Positions 16,890 to 24,157 of a DNA stretch of 64,000 nt are shown here, piece after piece (the stretch's first letter is position 1; the number at the start of each line of letters is the position of its first letter). The position numbers and the translations under genes are program-made. The DNA comes from Acidobacteriota bacterium. GTDB taxonomy: Bacteria > Acidobacteriota > Terriglobia > Terriglobales > Acidobacteriaceae. The notes beneath the pieces are model-generated. The model saw nothing but the letters and a program-made list of their open reading frames with translations, was not told the origin of the DNA and made no database searches. The stretch covers positions 1 through 64,000 of the forward strand of contig JARLGJ010000021.1 in NCBI GenBank assembly GCA_031296105.1, written 5' to 3'.

Positions 16890-17981
16890 TTGGAGTTGAA
16901 GAATCTTGCCGCTCCGGTGCTTACAATCTGCGGTTATTCGGGAGCCGGAAAAACCACTCTGATCGAGCAGTTGATCCCCGCGCTGATTGCGCGCGGCCTG
17001 CAAGTCGCCGTGGTCAAACACGACGCGCACGGCTTTAAGGTGGACAAGCCGGGCAAAGACAGCGACCGCTTTTTCCAGGCCGGAGCCACGGTGATGCTGC
17101 GCGGTCCGGGCGAGCAGTTCGAGCGCCGCGGCGCCCATGCGGAGCTGTCTCTGCAAGCGGCGCTGGCGCGCCTCAGCCAGGACCACGACATTTTGCTGGT
17201 GGAAGGGCACAAGGGCACGCCCTTTGAAAAAATCTGGTTGGAGAGCGAGCACGACGCCGCCGTTCCCGAGGGCGTGACCGGCGTGCTGCAAACCCTTCCC
17301 TGGAACGGTGACCGGCTGGCGGCCCTGCTGCGCTACGTGGACGAGTGGCTGCCGCGGGCGTGGCGCGAGCGCACGCTGCTGGGCGGCATGCTGATGGGCG
17401 GGCACAGCTCGCGCATGGGGGAGCCGAAACAATTGATGCTCTTCCACGGCCGCTCGATGGGAGAGATTGTGGCCACGGCCTTGTCGTCGGCCGCCGGCGA
17501 GGGCAACGTGGTGGCGCTGGGCGCGGGACCGTTGCCGGCGATGCTCGAAAACCTGCCGCGGCTGGCGGATGCGCGCGAGTGGAGCGGTCCGGTGGCGGCC
17601 ATCTTTGCCGCGCATCGCTGGGCTCCGGGGGCGGCGTGGATCTTCTGCGCCTGCGACCATCCCAACGTGGCGGAGAAGCATGTGCGCTGGCTGCTGGAGC
17701 AGCGGCGTCCGGGGCGCTGGGCGGTGATTCCGCGGCAGGAGGACGGCTATCCGGCGCCGATGCTGGCGCTGTACGAGCCGCAGGCGCTGGCGGCGCTGAC
17801 GCGGCGCGCAATGGTGGAAGAGAACGCAAGTCCGCGCTGGCTGTTGCGGGTGCCCAAGGTGGATTCGCCGGACCTTCCGGCGGAGCTGCTGACGGGCTGG
17901 CACAACGTGAACACGCGCGAGGAGTGGCGGAAAGCAGAATTCGACGAGCCGCGGAAGACGGCGTCAGAGGAGAATTGTTGA
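16890..17981 (+). CDS. MobB-MobA fusion, molybdenum cofactor guanylylation
   Basis: 363 residues; TTG start with GGGGAGG 8 nt upstream. Residues 1 to about 150 are MobB: Walker A GYSGAGKTT near the start and VEGHKG typical of the family's partner motif. From about 165 a MobA-like nucleotidyltransferase begins (LMGGHSSRMGEPKQL, then CACDHPNV in place of the usual C-D-x-P motif). MobA joins GMP to molybdopterin to make the dinucleotide cofactor; MobB is a GTP-binding helper. Most bacteria keep them separate, but fusions are known. The stop overlaps the moeA start (TGATG). A 2-oxoacid or nitrate/formate-type molybdoenzyme is not seen in the window. Confidence 0.85.
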   Translation: MELKNLAAPVLTICGYSGAGKTTLIEQLIPALIARGLQVAVVKHDAHGFKVDKPGKDSDRFFQAGATVMLRGPGEQFERRGAHAELSLQAALARLSQDHDILLVEGHKGTPFEKIWLESEHDAAVPEGVTGVLQTLPWNGDRLAALLRYVDEWLPRAWRERTLLGGMLMGGHSSRMGEPKQLMLFHGRSMGEIVATALSSAAGEGNVVALGAGPLPAMLENLPRLADAREWSGPVAAIFAAHRWAPGAAWIFCACDHPNVAEKHVRWLLEQRRPGRWAVIPRQEDGYPAPMLALYEPQALAALTRRAMVEENASPRWLLRVPKVDSPDLPAELLTGWHNVNTREEWRKAEFDEPRKTASEENC

Positions 17982-19192
17982 TGGGTGGGCAAGGAAAGAA
18001 CAGCACGGCCTTTGAAGAGGCAAAGAAGATCATCCTGGATTCCGCCGCGCGATTGGACGGCGAAACGGTGGAGCTGATGGAGTCTTTGGGGCGGGTACTG
18101 ACCCGTGACGTGGCGGCGCCATGGAACCTGCCGCGCTTTGCCACCTCCGCCATGGATGGTTTTGCCGTGCGCGCCGAGGATTGCAACGCCGGGCTGACGC
18201 TGCCGGTGATTGAGTTTGTGCCGGCCGGCGCGTGGCCCACGAAGACCGTGGAAAAGGGAACTGCGGCGCGCATCATGACCGGCGCTCCGGTCTCCGAAGG
18301 GGCCGACAGCGTGCTGCCCTTTGAGGATGCGACGGCCGAGGGCGAGACCGTGCGCGCCAACGGCGCGGTAAAGCCAGGGCAGAACGTGCGCCGTCCTGGA
18401 GAAGACGCGCAGGCCGGAGAAGTCGTGCTGGGCGCGGGACGCTTGATCCGTGCGGAGGAGATCAACCTGCTGGCCACTTGCGGCAAAACGCAGGTGGAAG
18501 TGGTGCGGCGCCCGCGGGTGGCCATCCTTTCCACCGGCGACGAACTGGTGACGCTGGGCGAGACGCCGGTGAAGGCGCAGATTGTGAACAGCAACGCGTA
18601 CTCGCTGGCGGCAGCCGTGCGCGCCCTGGGCGCGGAGCCGGTGATGCTGGGCATTGCCCGCGACACCCTGGAGAGCCATCGCGAAAAAATCAGCGAGGGA
18701 CTGAAGTGCGACGTGCTGATCACTTCGGCCGGCGTCTCGGTGGGCGACAAGGATTTTGTGCGCCGCGTGCTGGAGGAGATGGGCGTGCGCATTCAGTTCG
18801 AGAGGGTGCGCGTGCGTCCGGGCAAGGCCATGGCCTTCGGCAAACTGGGCACGAAGCTGGTGTTCGGACTGCCGGGCAATCCGGTGTCGTCCATGTTGAG
18901 CTTTACGGAATTTGCTGCGCCCTCGCTGCGCAAGATGATGGGCGTGGCGTCGCCCCGCGACCAGATGTTCGAGGCCGAACTGTGCCACGAGGTGAAGAAG
19001 AAGAGCGACCTGACGTTCTTCCTGCGGGTGAAGCTGGAGATGAGCGAAGGACGCTGGCTGGCCTCCAACTCCGGAGTGCAGGAGACGGGCCGCGTGCGCA
19101 CCCTGGTGGAAGCCGATGCCGTGGCCGTGCTGCCGGAAGGCGTGGAGCACTTTGCGATAGGCGCGCGGGTTCCAGTGCACTGGCTGGGCTAA
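17981..19192 (+). CDS. moeA: Molybdopterin molybdenumtransferase
   Basis: 403 residues, normal for MoeA, the enzyme that inserts molybdate into adenylylated molybdopterin. Visible motifs: PRFATSAMDGFAVR at the N-terminus, GDELVTLGE in the central MoCF domain, SAGVSVGDKDFV and GLPGNPVSSM at the active site. ATG overlaps the upstream mobB-mobA stop by one base, so translation is coupled. The stop codon is directly followed by a family A repeat (from 19194), whose hairpins may end the transcript. Confidence 0.94.
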   Translation: MGGQGKNSTAFEEAKKIILDSAARLDGETVELMESLGRVLTRDVAAPWNLPRFATSAMDGFAVRAEDCNAGLTLPVIEFVPAGAWPTKTVEKGTAARIMTGAPVSEGADSVLPFEDATAEGETVRANGAVKPGQNVRRPGEDAQAGEVVLGAGRLIRAEEINLLATCGKTQVEVVRRPRVAILSTGDELVTLGETPVKAQIVNSNAYSLAAAVRALGAEPVMLGIARDTLESHREKISEGLKCDVLITSAGVSVGDKDFVRRVLEEMGVRIQFERVRVRPGKAMAFGKLGTKLVFGLPGNPVSSMLSFTEFAAPSLRKMMGVASPRDQMFEAELCHEVKKKSDLTFFLRVKLEMSEGRWLASNSGVQETGRVRTLVEADAVAVLPEGVEHFAIGARVPVHWLG

Positions 19193-19193
19193 G

Positions 19194-19457
19194 AAAGCTC
19201 TGAATGAGTGCGTTTTGCAGATATTCCGCGGGAATTAACCCGGTCACCGATAGATTTTGATGGGAAGATGTTTGTCAGGGCACGGATTTATCCGTGCCGT
19301 ACAAGCCGCATAAACACAGGGCTTCAGCCCCTGAGGGAAAGTTGTTCTATTCTTGACGGATCTTTCCCCAGCGGCTAAAGCCGCGGCATATAGTTGCCGG
19401 CTTAGCGGCATGGCTAAAGCCATGCCCAGACAAATTCCAACTTAATTAAGAGTCTCC
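19194..19457. repeat. MITE-like structured repeat, family A copy 3 (inverted relative to copy 2)
   Basis: Starts AAAGCTCTGAATGAGT one base after the moeA stop and ends near AATTAAGAGTCTCCC. The core 19273-19432 runs from TGTCAGGGCACGG to CATGCCCAGACA. Read as the reverse complement it follows copy 2 almost base for base, including the stretch AAAATCTATCGGTGACCG outside the core. No coding frame. Confidence 0.8.
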
Positions 19458-19522
19458 CTAAGAAAAAATTAACGCCTGCGGCGGCCCGGAGCACTTTGCA
19501 CTTCGGTAATCCGCGGGCGGAC

Positions 19523-19550
19523 TTGTATTGCCGCGCAAACGGGGTAGAAT
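19523..19550 (+). promoter_or_regulatory. Probable sigma-70-type promoter for the riboflavin genes
   Basis: TTGTAT and TAGAAT separated by 16 bp, placing the start of transcription just before the FMN riboswitch. Confidence 0.55.
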
Positions 19551-19573
19551 AGTTCCAGTAGTATTTGGCGTAC

Positions 19574-19697
19574 GTCTTCAGGGCGGGGTGTAACTCCCCA
19601 CCGGCGGTAAAGCCCGCGAGCGCCTGCGAAATGCAGGGTCAGCAGATCTGGTGAAATTCCAGGGCCGACGGTCACAGTCCGGATGAAAGAAGATGAG
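19574..19697 (+). ncRNA. FMN riboswitch (RFN element)
   Basis: Carries the conserved RFN blocks in order: TTCAGGGCGGGGTG, CTCCCCACCGGCGGTAA, GCCCGCGAGC, GGTCAGCAGATCTGGTG, TTCCAGGGCCGACGG and CAGTCCGGATG followed by AGAAG. It binds flavin mononucleotide and lowers expression of downstream riboflavin genes. It sits 109 bp before the ribB start; no clear terminator hairpin with a T run follows, so translational control or another mechanism is likely. Confidence 0.96.
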
Positions 19698-19805
19698 CCA
19701 CACCGCGCGCGGCGGTGAACCGCGCGTTTGCTGTCCGCAATAAGGGTGTGTCTGGTTGCCCTGAAACGTTTTTCGTCGAAATTTATTCGCGAGGAGCGTT
19801 TCATC

Positions 19806-20477
19806 ATGTCTGTCCTTCCTGCTATTTCCTTTGTGCCGCCCACGGCGGCGGAATCCTTTCCTGAACGTTTTGAGCAAGCGCTGCGCGACATGCGCCGCGG
19901 CCATCCCGTTGTGCTGGTGGATGACTTCGACCGCGAGAACGAGGGCGACCTGATTGTGGCGGCCGAGAAAATCACGCCGCAATCAATGGCCACCATGATT
20001 CGCGAGTGCAGCGGAATCGTGTGCCTTTGCCTGACGCACGAAGCCGCCGACCAGCTTGAATTGCCGCTGATGGTGGAGCACAACGAGAGCCGCTACGGCA
20101 CGGCGTTTACCGTAACCATTGAAGCGCGCGAGGGCGTGACCACCGGCGTTTCCGCGGCCGACCGCGTCACCACCATCCGCGCGGCCATTGCCGACCACGC
20201 CAAGCCCAGCGACCTGGCGCGCCCCGGACACGTGTTTCCGCTGCGCGCGGCCAAGGGCGGCGTGCTGGCGCGGCAGGGACACACCGAAGGCTCGGTGGAA
20301 CTGGCGCGCATGGCCGGACTGAAGCCGGCGGCGGTGCTGTGCGAGCTGACCAATCCCGACGGCACCATGACCAAGGGCGAGCAGATTGTGCAGTTCGCCG
20401 AGCGCCACGGCATGGTGGTGCTGAGCATTGCCGAACTGGTGGAAGAGCGGCAGCGCCGCGCGGAGAGTGTGCGGTGA
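19806..20477 (+). CDS. ribB: 3,4-dihydroxy-2-butanone-4-phosphate synthase
   Basis: 223 residues from an ATG at 19806 with GAGGAG about 9 nt upstream; longer frames would run into the riboswitch leader. Signature [11 protein letters not shown] with the acidic metal/substrate site, then [19 protein letters not shown] and [10 protein letters not shown]. It converts ribulose 5-phosphate to the four-carbon riboflavin precursor. Unlike the common bifunctional RibBA, the GTP cyclohydrolase part is a separate following gene, as in enterobacteria. Expression should be repressed by FMN through the riboswitch. Confidence 0.94.
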   Translation: MSVLPAISFVPPTAAESFPERFEQALRDMRRGHPVVLVDDFDRENEGDLIVAAEKITPQSMATMIRECSGIVCLCLTHEAADQLELPLMVEHNESRYGTAFTVTIEAREGVTTGVSAADRVTTIRAAIADHAKPSDLARPGHVFPLRAAKGGVLARQGHTEGSVELARMAGLKPAAVLCELTNPDGTMTKGEQIVQFAERHGMVVLSIAELVEERQRRAESVR

Positions 20478-20503
20478 GAGCCGTGGAGCGGGAGGAATTT
20501 ATT

Positions 20504-21106
20504 GTGCCGGACACGACGCGCCAGCTCTCCAACGCCAAGCTGCCCACCAAGTGGGGAGAGTTCCGCGCCCTGGGCTTTGAGCGTCGCGTGGGAGAAAAAG
20601 TGGAAACCGCGGTGGCCCTGGTCATGGGCGACCTCTCCCAGGGTACGCCGCTGGTGCGCATCCACTCGGAATGTTTGACGGGCGACGTCTTCGGCTCGCA
20701 GCGCTGCGATTGCGGCGAACAGTTCGAGACGGCGATGCAGGCCATTGCCGACGAGGGCTCGGGGCTGCTGATCTACGAGCGCCAGGAAGGCCGTGGCATT
20801 GGCCTGATGGCCAAGCTGCAAGCCTACGAGCTGCAGGATCAGGGCATGGACACCGTGGAAGCCAATCAGCACCTGGGCTACGCGGTGGACGCGCGCGACT
20901 ATGTGCTGCCGGCGGAGATTCTGCTGGCGCTGAACGTGTGCCGGGTGCGGCTGATGACCAACAATCCGAAAAAAGTTGAAGCCGTGGAGAAGGCCGGCGT
21001 GAAGGTGGAAGAGCGCATGGCCTGCGAGGTGAAGCCGGGCAAGCACGACATCTTCTACCTGAAAACGAAAAAGCAAAAGATGGGCCACCACCTGACGCTG
21101 GTGTAA
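20504..21106 (+). CDS. ribA: GTP cyclohydrolase II
   Basis: 200 residues from a GTG at 20504 with GGAGGAA 6 nt upstream; this start also matches the short N-terminus of E. coli RibA before AKLPT. An upstream in-frame GTG at 20474 overlaps the ribB stop and is the alternative. Zinc ligands are the three cysteines in ECLTGDVFGSQRCDCG. YERQEGRGIGL and LMTNNPKK are family hallmarks. It opens GTP to start riboflavin synthesis. Co-transcribed with ribB under FMN riboswitch control. Confidence 0.94.
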   Translation: MPDTTRQLSNAKLPTKWGEFRALGFERRVGEKVETAVALVMGDLSQGTPLVRIHSECLTGDVFGSQRCDCGEQFETAMQAIADEGSGLLIYERQEGRGIGLMAKLQAYELQDQGMDTVEANQHLGYAVDARDYVLPAEILLALNVCRVRLMTNNPKKVEAVEKAGVKVEERMACEVKPGKHDIFYLKTKKQKMGHHLTLV

Positions 21107-21422
21107 ACCGGGGCGCGGGCCATCCGCGCCGAAGGGGCCGCCGCGAACCATGCGCGGCGTGAGCAGGACTGCGTGCGCCTTTCGCGGCCTGGACTTTTTT
21201 GCGGCGCGCCATTCTCCATATCCATGCGGACGCTCCTTTGACTGTAGTTTTCCGCTTGACGCCACCGAACCTCCCCTGCAAGACTCCGGAAACGGCAGAT
21301 TGCTCTGCTGCTCGATCCCCAAGCTGTGTTGTCTCTGAAAACAGAGTTTCCCGGCGGCGTGATGCTACATACGAAGCCGATGCTGTCCAACGCAAGAGAA
21401 TACTTAACCCTTGGGAGGGGAA
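21107..21422. other. Intergenic region between ribA and the aquaporin gene
   Basis: 316 bp. I see no convincing gene, repeat or terminator. Short frames here have no ribosome-binding site or family resemblance. Confidence 0.5.
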
Positions 21423-22103
21423 ATGAAAAAGTATTTTGCTGAGCTGGTAGGGACATTCATCCTTGTGCTCTTTGGCTGCGGTACCGCAGTGGTGGCGGGC
21501 GACAAAGTGGGCATCCTGGGAATTGCCTTTGCGTTCGGGCTTTCTCTCATTGGCGCGGCGTATGGAATTGGGCCAATTTCCGGCTGCCACATCAATCCCG
21601 CGGTAAGCCTGGGCGTATTTGTGGCCGGGCGCATGACGGTGAAAGACATGCTTGGCTACTGGGTGGGGCAGTTCCTGGGAGGCATTCTGGCCGCGGGAGT
21701 TCTCTACGCGATTGCGACCGGAGTTGGCGGCGGCTACAACGTTGCCGTAAGCGGACTGGGCCAGGATGGCTGGGGAGCTGGCTACCAGGGCGGATATAGC
21801 GTCACGTCGGCAATCCTCTTCGAGTTTGTGGCGACGCTGATTTTTGTGATTGTGATTCTTGGTTCAACGCAGAAGAGCGCTCCGGCGGGCTTTGCCGGAT
21901 TGGCCATCGGCATCACGCTGGTTGTGATTCACATCTTTGGAATCCACATTACCGGCGTTAGCGTGAATCCGGCGCGCAGCCTGGGGCCGGCATTGTTTGC
22001 CGGCGGCAAAGCGATGGAACAGGTATGGCTGTTCCTGCTGGTGCCAAGCCTGGGTGGGATTGCCGCCGGCCTGTTGTTCCGTACCAAGGCTCTTGAAGCC
22101 TAA
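21423..22103 (+). CDS. Aquaporin (MIP family), AqpZ-like
   Basis: 226 residues from an ATG with GGAGGGG directly upstream. Six membrane helices and both NPA half-helix motifs are present: GCHINPAVSLGVF and GVSVNPARSLGPA. The short length and the NPARS second motif are typical of water-selective channels; glycerol facilitators usually have NPARD. The N-terminus AELVGTFILVLFGCG is classic for the family. It lets water (possibly small gases or solutes) cross the inner membrane. Standing alone, it has no obvious osmotic regulon around it. Confidence 0.93.
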   Translation: MKKYFAELVGTFILVLFGCGTAVVAGDKVGILGIAFAFGLSLIGAAYGIGPISGCHINPAVSLGVFVAGRMTVKDMLGYWVGQFLGGILAAGVLYAIATGVGGGYNVAVSGLGQDGWGAGYQGGYSVTSAILFEFVATLIFVIVILGSTQKSAPAGFAGLAIGITLVVIHIFGIHITGVSVNPARSLGPALFAGGKAMEQVWLFLLVPSLGGIAAGLLFRTKALEA

Positions 22104-22376
22104 CTTCTATCCGCGCTCAATGGCTTGATGTGCAGGCAGGAATCCGGGGAAGGATACGCTGCATGACTCACGCTCAGGCCGCTGAGCGACGGTGCCGTTC
22201 CTTTCCCGGCGGCTCTGGCACATGCCGCGCCGGCGCATCCGCATCTGCAAAAAATCACCGTGCGCTCGGCGCGGGATAAGTCCCCTTTGCAATTCAATGA
22301 GAAGGCGCGAGTGGTTGCAGGGCCGCGGGGCGTGGGGTACCATACTGCGTCTTTTTTCCGCGAGGAGAATCTTTCC

Positions 22377-23222
22377 ATGAGCGAGACGGCAGTGCGCGCT
22401 CTGGGCGAGGCCCATCGCTACGAACTCTCGGCCGGAGACGTGCGGATTGCCTACTACGAGCGCGGCAGCGGCACGCCGCTGGTGCTGGTGCACGGCATGT
22501 TCGGCGATTGGAGGGACTGGGCGCCGGTGCTGGAGCCTCTGGCGGAATCCTTCCGCGTGATCGCCCTCGACCTGCCCGGCTTCGGCGAAAGCCGTCGGCT
22601 GGCGGGCGAATGCACGCTCGAGAATTTTGCGGCGTCGCTGGAGAAGTTCTTCGCCGCTCTCGCGCTGCGCGACCTGCTGCTGGTGGGCAATTCGTTCGGC
22701 GGCATGATCAGCGCCTGCTACGCGGCGCAACACTCTGCAAGGCTGCACGGACTGGTGTTGGTCTCCAGCGCGGGCATGAAGGAGTATTCGGACGAAGAGC
22801 AGGGGCTGGTGCGCGAGCACTTCAGCCTGCGCAATCTGCAAGGGTTGCGCGCGGAGTTTGTGGAGCCTCTGTTTGCCGTGAACTTTGCGCAGCGCACACC
22901 GCAACGCGAGCGCTACCTGGAAGGACAGCGTGGCAATCTGCAACGCGCGGACTACGCGGAGTACGCACAGGTGCTTGCCGCGAGCGGGCAACTGGCGTTC
23001 GCGCACTGGGTGGTGCCGCTGCTGGAGCCCTTCCAAGGGCCGCTGCTGCTGTTGTGGGGAGAGCAGGACCAGGTGTTTCCGCTGCCGCTGGCGCGGGCGG
23101 CCTTGCCGCTGTTGCGCGGCGCGGAGTTGGTAACGATTCCGGGCGCGGGGCACATGCCGCAGATGGACCAGCCGGAGAATTTTGCGCGGGCGGTGCGGGA
23201 GTTTGCGGAGCGGATTAAGTAA
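22377..23222 (+). CDS. Alpha/beta hydrolase
   Basis: 281 residues from an ATG with GAGGAG 9 nt upstream. Oxyanion/N-terminal motif VLVHGMFGDWRDW, nucleophile elbow GNSFGG (S106), an Asp after strand 7 (GEQDQVF) and the catalytic His in GAGHMPQMD (H259) make a complete triad. The cap region (about 130-200) is helical. The overall pattern resembles MhpC/proline-iminopeptidase-like esterases or C-C bond hydrolases. No signal peptide, so cytoplasmic. Substrate cannot be inferred; the next gene is a TetR regulator 140 bp downstream. Confidence 0.87.
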   Translation: MSETAVRALGEAHRYELSAGDVRIAYYERGSGTPLVLVHGMFGDWRDWAPVLEPLAESFRVIALDLPGFGESRRLAGECTLENFAASLEKFFAALALRDLLLVGNSFGGMISACYAAQHSARLHGLVLVSSAGMKEYSDEEQGLVREHFSLRNLQGLRAEFVEPLFAVNFAQRTPQRERYLEGQRGNLQRADYAEYAQVLAASGQLAFAHWVVPLLEPFQGPLLLLWGEQDQVFPLPLARAALPLLRGAELVTIPGAGHMPQMDQPENFARAVREFAERIK

Positions 23223-23242
23223 AAAAGCGATGCAGTTGGCGC

Positions 23243-23271
23243 TTGACAGGGCAGGGAAGGTGGGATAGTTT
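23243..23271 (+). promoter_or_regulatory. Possible promoter upstream of the TetR gene
   Basis: A perfect TTGACA at 23243 with weak -10 candidates GATAGT (15-bp spacing) or TAGTTT (17-bp spacing), about 95 bp before the TetR start. Confidence 0.4.
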
Positions 23272-23362
23272 TTGCGGCGCTGTGCAGAGGGTTGGGGAAA
23301 AAAGAGCAAGGAATCCCGGCCCTTAGAAAAAACAATCATTCGTTTTTTGTAGGCGGTCGCCC

Positions 23363-24157
23363 GTGCCCAAACTCCAGCGTGAGGCCATCGAGCGCAATCA
23401 GGTCCGCATCCAGGATGCGGCCCTGCGAATCTTCACCCGCCAGGGTTACCACGGCACCAGTGTTCGCGAAATCGCCGACGCAGCCGGCGTCTCCCTCGGC
23501 AACATCTACAACTACTACCCATCCAAGGAAGAAATTTACGACGGCCTGGTGCGCCGCTACGGCCAGCGCATGGCCGGGTTGCAGGCGGAAAAAGTAGCCC
23601 CGCTGGTGGGCTCGTTTGCCCCGGACAACCTGACCAGGCTGGCCGCGGTGATGCGCGAGATTGTGGCCGAGAACTCCGACTTCTGGAGATTGATGTATAT
23701 CGATGTCGTGGAGTTCGGCAACCGGCACTTCTCGCACATCTTCCAGGCGGTGCCGGAAAATCTGCGGCGCATGAACCCCGGGGCCTTTGCCGCGGGCGAA
23801 GGCAAGGAGGTCGATTTCGCCGCAATCTACCTGCAGTTCGTGACTTACTTCCTGATTGAAACCTTGTTTGGCGGCAAGCAGCACCTTGGGATCCCCGACG
23901 AAGAAGCCATCGCCCGCATGATTCGCCTTGCGACGGCAGGGCTGGGCATGGATGCGACCGATGCAAGTCTGCAAACTGGAGGAACCTATGACGCGAAAGA
24001 TTCTGCTAAGCCTGCTGTGCGCGCTGGCGATGCTGTGGCCGGCCGGAACGGCAAACGCGCAAACGGCAACCACGGGCCAGATTCTGGGCGCCGTGACGGA
24101 TCCGGTGGGAGCGTTCATCCCCGGAGCGAAGATCACAGCCATCGGCGAGGCCGGTGA
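23363..24157 (+). CDS. TetR-family transcriptional regulator with an out-of-frame C-terminal tail
   Basis: 264 residues from a GTG at 23363. Residues 10-60 are a TetR helix-turn-helix (ALRIFTRQGYHGTSVREIAD, then AGVSLGNIYNYYPSKEEI). The helical ligand-binding domain follows to about residue 195 (ARMIRLATAGLG). The last about 65 residues (Asp/Gly/Arg-rich, no predicted fold) are read from the first 170 bp of the Oar-type receptor gene in another frame. This suggests that the original stop was lost or that the tail is non-functional. It probably represses the receptor gene downstream and perhaps the lipid genes after it; ligand unknown. Confidence 0.8.
   Translation: MPKLQREAIERNQVRIQDAALRIFTRQGYHGTSVREIADAAGVSLGNIYNYYPSKEEIYDGLVRRYGQRMAGLQAEKVAPLVGSFAPDNLTRLAAVMREIVAENSDFWRLMYIDVVEFGNRHFSHIFQAVPENLRRMNPGAFAAGEGKEVDFAAIYLQFVTYFLIETLFGGKQHLGIPDEEAIARMIRLATAGLGMDATDASLQTGGTYDAKDSAKPAVRAGDAVAGRNGKRANGNHGPDSGRRDGSGGSVHPRSEDHSHRRGR

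Noticed and set aside
22100..22378. A 92-codon minus-strand frame before the alpha/beta hydrolase
   Set aside because: No ribosome-binding site and Cys/Arg-rich random-looking composition; better read as the intergenic leader of the hydrolase gene.
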